Shown in pieces: positions 6,762-9,980 of a stretch of DNA of 9,980 nt. Position 1 is the first letter of the stretch. Each line of letters begins with the position of its first letter. The notes under the pieces were generated by a model. That model searched no databases, was not told the DNA's origin, and saw nothing but the letters and a program-made list of their open reading frames with translations. The position numbers were made by a program, and so were the translations under genes. The DNA comes from an uncultured Oscillospiraceae bacterium (GTDB taxonomy: Bacteria; Bacillota; Clostridia; Oscillospirales; Oscillospiraceae), in contig CANRHF010000067.1 of NCBI GenBank assembly GCA_947630345.1, forward strand, positions 1 through 9,980, read 5' to 3'.

Positions 6762-6790
6762 TTGCAATTTTTGGAGAAATGGGTTATACT
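6762..6790 (+). promoter_or_regulatory. Sigma-A promoter of trxA
   Basis: A -35 TTGCAA (6762-6767), a 17-base spacer and a -10 TATACT (6785-6790) lie about 30 bases upstream of the trxA start. The -35 is 14 bases from the -35 of the divergent gene, so the two polymerase sites are back to back and may influence each other. Confidence 0.88.
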
Positions 6791-6821
6791 GTGGATAGTC
6801 TCAAGCAAAGGAGTGGTTGCG

Positions 6822-7133
6822 TTGACCAAGTATGAGATCACCCAAGAAAACTATGAGGAGCTGGTGACCAAGTCCGAAAAGCCGGTGCTGCTGGACTTCT
6901 GGGCGACCTGGTGCGGCCCCTGCCGGATGGTCTCCCCGGTGCTGGACGAGATCGCCGAGGAGAACGAAAACCTGGTGCTGGGCAAGATCAATGTGGACGA
7001 GCAGGGCGCTCTGGCGGCCCAATTCCGGATCGTCAGCATCCCCACCATGATCCTGATGGACCACGGCGAGCAAGTGGAAAAGGTGATCGGCTACCGTCCC
7101 AAGGAGGAGCTCAAGGAGCTGCTGGGTATCTGA
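6822..7133 (+). CDS. trxA: Thioredoxin
   Basis: A small cytoplasmic dithiol-disulfide oxidoreductase that reduces protein disulfides and is recharged by thioredoxin reductase, which is not in this window. The 103-residue product is a standard single domain. The active site WCGPC has Cys31 and Cys34 inside LLDFWATWCGPCRM, and the cis-proline is Pro74 in VSIPT. KINVDEQ around 55-61 is also typical. The start is taken as the TTG at 6822, 8 bases after AAAGGAG (6807-6813). The in-frame GTG at 6813 overlaps that site and cannot be the start, and the upstream open frame runs through the promoter. It has its own promoter and a strong terminator, so it is mainly monocistronic. Confidence 0.97.
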   Translation: MTKYEITQENYEELVTKSEKPVLLDFWATWCGPCRMVSPVLDEIAEENENLVLGKINVDEQGALAAQFRIVSIPTMILMDHGEQVEKVIGYRPKEELKELLGI

Positions 7134-7134
7134 C

Positions 7135-7167
7135 AAAAAACCGGACGGCGTCCCCGTCCGGTTTTTT
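7135..7167 (+). terminator. Rho-independent terminator of trxA
   Basis: An 8-bp stem (CCGGACGG at 7141-7148 with CCGTCCGG at 7154-7161) has a 5-base loop. It is extended by six A-T pairs (7135-7140 with 7162-7167), the T side forming the U-tract. It begins one base after the trxA stop. The next gene's ribosome binding site begins 3 bases after it. Confidence 0.95.
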
Positions 7168-7184
7168 CTGAGAGGAACGTGTAC

Positions 7185-8369
7185 ATGGAAAAGAACTACC
7201 GCCCCACCATCTATGCCTGCTTTGTGGGCTATGTGGTGCAGGCCATCGTCAATAATTTCGCGCCGCTGCTGTTTCTGACCTTCCAGCGGCGCTACGGCAT
7301 TCCCTTGGAGCGGATTACGCTGCTGGTTTCCTTGAATTTTGGGGTGCAGCTGCTGGTGGACCTGCTGTCCGTCAAGTGGGTGGACCGGCTGGGCTACCGG
7401 GCCAGCATGGTGCTGGCCCACGGGGCCGCCGCCCTGGGGCTGATCCTTCTGGCGGTCCTGCCGGGGCTGCTGCCGGACCCCTACTGGGGCCTGCTGGTGG
7501 CCGTGGTGTGCTACGCCCTGGGGGGCGGGCTGCTGGAGGTGACGGTGAGCCCCGTGATGGAGGCCTGCCCCACGGAGAACAAGGCTGGGGCCATGAGCCT
7601 GCTCCACTCCTTCTACTGCTGGGGCCATATGGCCGTGGTGCTGCTGAGTACCGGCTTTTTCGCCCTGTTTGGGGTGGAGAAGTGGCCGATTTTGGCGCTC
7701 CTCTGGGCCCTGGTGCCCCTGGGGAACCTGTTTGCCTTCACCCGGGTGCCCATCGCCGGGCTGCTGCCCGAGGGGCAGCGGGAAATGGGCCTGCCCGCCC
7801 TGCTGAAAAATGGCCTATTCTGGACGCTGTTTCTGCTGATGCTCTGCGCCGGGGCCTGCGAGCAGGCGGTGAGCCAGTGGGCCTCCCTCTTTGCCGAGGA
7901 GGCTCTGGGGGTAGAAAAGACGGTGGGCGATCTGGCGGGACCCATGTTCTTTGCCGGGATGATGGGCCTGTCCCGGGCCATCTACGGCAAATTGGGGGAC
8001 CGGCTGCCATTGGAAAAAAGCATCGCCGTCTGCGGAGCAGCGTGCCTGGGGGCCTACCTGCTGATTGCCGGGTCCCCCATTCCCGCCCTGGGCCTGCTGG
8101 GCTGCGGGCTGTGCGGCTTTAGTGTGGGCATTTTGTGGCCGGGGACCTTCTCCATGGCCGCCCGAGCCCTCCCTACCGGAGGAACGGCCCTGTTTGCCCT
8201 GCTGGCCCTGGCGGGGGACCTGGGCTGCTCCGGCGGCCCCACCTATGTGGGCCTTCTCTCCGGGGCCCTGGGCCTGCGGACGGGCATTGCCTGGGGCTGC
8301 GTGTTTCCGGTGCTGCTGCTCGTAGGGCTGTGGGGAAAAAGGAAGCTCTCTACCCCTGGCCCAAAATAG
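7185..8369 (+). CDS. MFS transporter, 12 TM, substrate unknown
   Basis: This is an integral membrane secondary transporter of the major facilitator superfamily. The 394-residue product has about twelve hydrophobic segments, roughly at 8-32, 44-62, 73-92, 101-125, 142-163, 167-186, 210-226, 250-268, 279-296, 298-318, 333-352 and 366-384, with the central cytoplasmic loop near 187-209. The loop after TM2, VKWVDRLGYR (63-72), matches MFS motif A, and GKLGDRLPLEK (268-278) is its repeat in the second half. VSPVMEACPTENKAGAMSLL resembles the fucose-permease-like branch, but nothing fixes the substrate. The ATG at 7185 is chosen because AGAGG (7171-7175) is 9 bases away; the GTG at 7179 is too close. 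There is no room for a separate promoter after the trxA terminator, so expression may depend on read-through. Its 3' end overlaps the convergent gene by 20 bases. Confidence 0.92.
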   Translation: MEKNYRPTIYACFVGYVVQAIVNNFAPLLFLTFQRRYGIPLERITLLVSLNFGVQLLVDLLSVKWVDRLGYRASMVLAHGAAALGLILLAVLPGLLPDPYWGLLVAVVCYALGGGLLEVTVSPVMEACPTENKAGAMSLLHSFYCWGHMAVVLLSTGFFALFGVEKWPILALLWALVPLGNLFAFTRVPIAGLLPEGQREMGLPALLKNGLFWTLFLLMLCAGACEQAVSQWASLFAEEALGVEKTVGDLAGPMFFAGMMGLSRAIYGKLGDRLPLEKSIAVCGAACLGAYLLIAGSPIPALGLLGCGLCGFSVGILWPGTFSMAARALPTGGTALFALLALAGDLGCSGGPTYVGLLSGALGLRTGIAWGCVFPVLLLVGLWGKRKLSTPGPK

Positions 8370-8691
8370 AGACGACCCGCAGAGGAATCCCCCGTTTTTC
8401 GCACTGCTCGATGACAAACCGGGTCCCCGGGGAGCGCCCGTCCCAGAAGGCCAGGACCATATCCGCCTGTTCAATGATGGTGATGTTCCGCCGCAGGGGC
8501 GCCGCCTTTCCAAAGCGCCGATAGTCCGGCAGATATTCCGTCAGCTTTAGATGGTTCTCCACGGCGCAGTCCCTGGCGGAGCGGTCCACCCCCTGGGCGC
8601 CGCCGCTGATGATCTCGGTGGTCTCCCGGGGAAGATAGTCCATTAGATCGGGCACGGACAGCGACCGGGACCCGATGACCGCGACTTTCAT
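8350..8691 (-). CDS. Small SLOG / DprA-like Rossmann-fold protein
   Basis: The 113-residue product is a single-domain Rossmann-like protein of the SLOG (SMF/DprA-LOG) superfamily, related to the DUF2493/YspA group. Signatures are VAVIGSRS at 3-10, the phosphate-binding IISGGAQGVDRSAR at 27-40, a conserved RRN at 67-69, and ADMVLAFWDGRSPGT at 76-90. Family members bind nucleotides or nucleic acids, and some act in nucleotide-signal defence or DNA uptake. The function of this stand-alone form is unknown. It is much shorter than DprA (about 300-400). GGAGG lies 7 bases from the start. It is divergent from a ribbon-helix-helix gene across a perfect palindrome, which suggests shared control. It converges on and overlaps the MFS gene with no terminator between them. 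Confidence 0.85.
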   Translation of the reverse strand: MKVAVIGSRSLSVPDLMDYLPRETTEIISGGAQGVDRSARDCAVENHLKLTEYLPDYRRFGKAAPLRRNITIIEQADMVLAFWDGRSPGTRFVIEQCEKRGIPLRVVSILGQG

Positions 8692-8707
8692 AGCGTTCCC
8701 TCCAATT

Positions 8708-8726
8708 TAGATATACAATATATCTA
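8708..8726. promoter_or_regulatory. Operator-like palindrome between the SLOG and ribbon-helix-helix genes
   Basis: TAGATATA (8708-8715), a 3-base CAA spacer and TATATCTA (8719-8726) form a perfect 8-bp inverted repeat, in an AT-rich divergent intergenic region of 101 bases. Only weak promoter candidates are visible: TATTAT on the minus strand (8740-8735), and TTGAAC (8729-8734) with CATAAA (8753-8758) on the plus strand. The palindrome would lie just downstream of the first and just upstream of the second. The adjacent DNA-binding protein is the natural candidate to bind it (inference). Confidence 0.6.
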
Positions 8727-8792
8727 TTTTGAACATAATACCACATTATTTCCATAAAATAAACACACCAAAACCATTTTGAGGTGTTTTTT

Positions 8793-9002
8793 ATGGCAGT
8801 GAAAAGCGTTTCTATCCGCATTGAGCAGGAGATGCTCGACAAGCTAAGCTATGTTGCCGAGTACGAGGGTCGGAGCCTAAACAGCCACATCCTGGTCCTG
8901 ATCCGCCGGGACATCCAGAATTTTGAGAAGACCTGGGGCCCCATCACCGGCCAGATCGGCAAGGACGTGAACGTGAAGCCCTCCAAGCACAGCCCGGCGT
9001 GA
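8793..9002 (+). CDS. Arc-type ribbon-helix-helix DNA-binding protein
   Basis: The 69-residue product has the Arc/MetJ plan: a beta strand KSVSIRI at 4-10, helix A EQEMLDKLSYVAEYEG at 11-26, the turn RSLN, and helix B SHILVLIRRDIQNFEKTWG at 31-49. A polar tail of about 20 residues follows. Such proteins dimerise and insert the paired beta strands into the major groove, usually acting as small repressors. The start at 8793 has GAGGTG at 8781-8786; the in-frame GTG at 8784 lies inside that site. It is alone on its strand between the divergent SLOG gene and prfC, and may repress its own and the SLOG promoter through the palindrome at 8708-8726. It could also be an orphan antitoxin-like regulator, but no toxin partner is beside it. 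Confidence 0.85.
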   Translation: MAVKSVSIRIEQEMLDKLSYVAEYEGRSLNSHILVLIRRDIQNFEKTWGPITGQIGKDVNVKPSKHSPA

Positions 9003-9012
9003 AAATTTCCCC

Positions 9013-9041
9013 TTGTAAACATTCGGAAAATGTGTTACCAT
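9013..9041 (+). promoter_or_regulatory. Probable sigma-A promoter of prfC with extended -10
   Basis: TTGTAA (9013-9018), a 17-base spacer and TACCAT (9036-9041), preceded by TGT (9033-9035), give a plausible extended -10 promoter in the gap after the ribbon-helix-helix gene. The predicted start near 9048 gives a leader of about 100 bases before prfC. The spacer holds an imperfect inverted repeat (9015-9038, nine pairs with one bulge), possibly an operator. Confidence 0.55.
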
Positions 9042-9080
9042 AAGGCGGAAATCCATTCTTTTTCCCCAACAGGAGGCACT

Positions 9081-9104
9081 ATGAGTCACTTTGGGCCAAT
9101 TTAG
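9081..9104 (+). CDS. Seven-codon leader minigene upstream of prfC
   Basis: ATG at 9081 opens MSHFGPI and stops at UAG (9102-9104). A full AGGAGG (9071-9076) lies 4 bases before it, a strong but slightly close ribosome binding site. The next gene with this orientation starts 46 bases after the stop. The position, directly before a hairpin that covers the prfC ribosome binding site, is that of a leader peptide in translational attenuation. UAG is read by RF1, whose release is stimulated by RF3, the product of the gene downstream. That it is translated is inferred, not shown. Confidence 0.5.
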   Translation: MSHFGPI

Positions 9105-9106
9105 CC

Positions 9107-9147
9107 GTTCCTTCCAAGCAAATGACGATTTGATTTTTGGAGGGAAT
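9107..9147 (+). promoter_or_regulatory. Hairpin sequestering the prfC ribosome binding site
   Basis: TTCCTTCCAA (9108-9117) pairs with TTGGAGGGAA (9137-9146) in ten continuous pairs including one G-U, with a further wobble outside. Inside, CAAAT (9119-9123) pairs with ATTTG (9128-9132) around a GACG tetraloop. The 3' arm contains the whole prfC Shine-Dalgarno GGAGGG (9139-9144). The 5' arm starts 4 bases after the minigene stop, so a ribosome held at that stop would cover and open it. Confidence 0.6.
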
Positions 9148-9150
9148 ATT

Positions 9151-9980
9151 ATGTCAACTTTACAGGAAGAGATCCGCCGCCGCCGGACCTTTGCCATCAT
9201 CTCCCACCCCGACGCCGGCAAGACCACCCTGACGGAAAAATTTCTGCTCTACGGCGGGGCCATCGCCCAGGCCGGGGTGGTCAAGGGCAAGAAAAACGCC
9301 CGTGCCGCCACCTCGGACTGGATGGAGATCGAGAAGCAGCGGGGCATCTCCGTCACCTCGTCGGTGATGCAGTTCCAGTACGGCGGTTTTTGCATCAATA
9401 TTTTGGACACCCCGGGCCACCAGGACTTTTCGGAGGATACCTACCGCACCCTCATGGCGGCGGACTCCGCCGTGATGGTCATTGACGGCAGCAAGGGCGT
9501 GGAGGCCCAGACCCGGAAGCTGTTCAAGGTCTGCGCCATGCGGCGCATCCCCATTTTCACCTTCATCAACAAGATGGACCGGGACAGCAAGGACCCCTTC
9601 GACCTTCTGGACGAGCTGGAGCGGGAACTGGGCATCGAGACCTACGCCATGAACTGGCCCATCGGCTCCGGGAAGGACTTCCAGGGGGTCTACGACCGGG
9701 AGAACAGTCAGCTTCTGTTTTTCTCCGGGGTTTCCGGGAAGAACCGGGCGGAAAAACAGGCCATCGACCTGTACGATCCCCAGGTAGACGGTATTTTGGG
9801 GCCGGAAAAGCATGCCCAGCTCATCGACGATGTGGAGCTGCTCTCCGCCGGCCGGGAGCTGGACCTGGAGGAGGTCCGCGGGGGGCGGCTGAGCCCGGTG
9901 TTTTTCGGCTCCGCCCTGACCAATTTCGGCGTGGAGCCTTTTTTGGAGGAATTTCTGCGGATGACGCCCCCGCCCCTGTC
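9151..9980 (+). CDS. prfC: Peptide chain release factor 3, N-terminal part (3' end outside window)
   Basis: RF3 is a translational GTPase that drives RF1 and RF2 off the ribosome after peptide release. The frame is open to the window edge, giving 276 codons of an expected 520-530. The GTPase motifs are in order: G1 SHPDAGKTT at 18-26, EKQRGISVTSS as G2, DTPGHQDF as G3, and NKMD as G4. MNWPIGSGKDFQGVYDR follows, which is typical of RF3 and separates it from EF-G. The start ATG has GGAGGG (9139-9144) 6 bases upstream. That site is predicted to be buried in a hairpin following a 7-codon minigene, which suggests translational control. A probable promoter lies at 9013-9041. Confidence 0.96.
   Translation, partial: MSTLQEEIRRRRTFAIISHPDAGKTTLTEKFLLYGGAIAQAGVVKGKKNARAATSDWMEIEKQRGISVTSSVMQFQYGGFCINILDTPGHQDFSEDTYRTLMAADSAVMVIDGSKGVEAQTRKLFKVCAMRRIPIFTFINKMDRDSKDPFDLLDELERELGIETYAMNWPIGSGKDFQGVYDRENSQLLFFSGVSGKNRAEKQAIDLYDPQVDGILGPEKHAQLIDDVELLSAGRELDLEEVRGGRLSPVFFGSALTNFGVEPFLEEFLRMTPPPL

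Noticed and set aside
6741..6821. Upstream extension of the trxA frame from a TTG
   Set aside because: It would be translated from within the promoter, upstream of the predicted transcription start.
6801..7628. 275-codon minus-strand open frame over trxA and the MFS start
   Set aside because: It is antisense to thioredoxin, reads through a textbook terminator, and gives a Gln/His-rich sequence typical of a shadow frame.
8350..9002. Toxin-antitoxin module made of the SLOG and ribbon-helix-helix genes
   Set aside because: The genes are divergent, not an overlapping operon, and the SLOG protein has no recognised toxin motif.
9048..9150. Known riboswitch or T-box in the prfC leader
   Set aside because: No T-box sequence, specifier arrangement or familiar aptamer core is visible. 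The hairpin plus minigene explains the leader better.

Overview
This window looks like the chromosome of a high-GC, endospore-forming Firmicute, most likely an Oscillospiraceae-type gut clostridium (Flavonifractor, Oscillibacter or Lawsonibacter-like). The evidence is the strong AGGAGG-type ribosome binding sites, the GC-rich coding bias, a sporulation sigma factor of the SigK type, and the M18 aminopeptidase, Sua5-CoaE and PrfC proteins. The taxonomic call is an inference. I see no phage, transposon, CRISPR array, rRNA or tRNA.

Layout. 1-1569 is the end of a glycolytic block on the + strand: the C-terminal half of pgk (its 5' end lies outside the window), a hairpin, and tpiA. 1725-4753 is a + strand housekeeping run: a full-length Sua5-type threonylcarbamoyl-AMP synthase, coaE overlapping it by the ATGA motif, and an M18 aminopeptidase 33 bases later. 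4754-5560 is a lower-GC insert holding a GNAT acetyltransferase that appears broken by a one-base deletion near its N-terminus, with a strong hairpin on each side. 5625-6305 is an uninterrupted sigK-type gene with a hydrophobic pro-sequence. It converges on a minus-strand gene for a 120-residue protein of unknown function that begins with an evenly spaced five-cysteine motif. That gene and trxA diverge from back-to-back sigma-A promoters with near-consensus elements. A textbook terminator ends trxA, and a 12-TM MFS transporter starts 17 bases after it. The MFS gene ends in a 20-base convergent overlap with a minus-strand SLOG/DprA-like gene, which is in turn divergent from a small ribbon-helix-helix regulator. 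A perfect 8-bp inverted repeat lies between those two. The window closes with the 5' part of prfC (release factor 3).

How the genes relate. pgk and tpiA act in lower glycolysis. Sua5 makes the precursor of tRNA t6A, and PrfC acts in translation termination. CoaE finishes coenzyme A synthesis. SigK is the late mother-cell sigma factor. The thioredoxin and Cys-rich pair may be linked by redox or metal handling, which is inference.

The most interesting element is the leader of prfC. A strong Shine-Dalgarno sequence drives a 7-codon minigene (MSHFGPI, stop UAG). Four bases after its stop codon begins a 10-bp hairpin that buries the prfC ribosome binding site. This is the layout of translational attenuation, placed where slow termination at the minigene would expose the start of a termination factor. 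It suggests an autoregulatory circuit for RF3 that I do not recognise from the literature.
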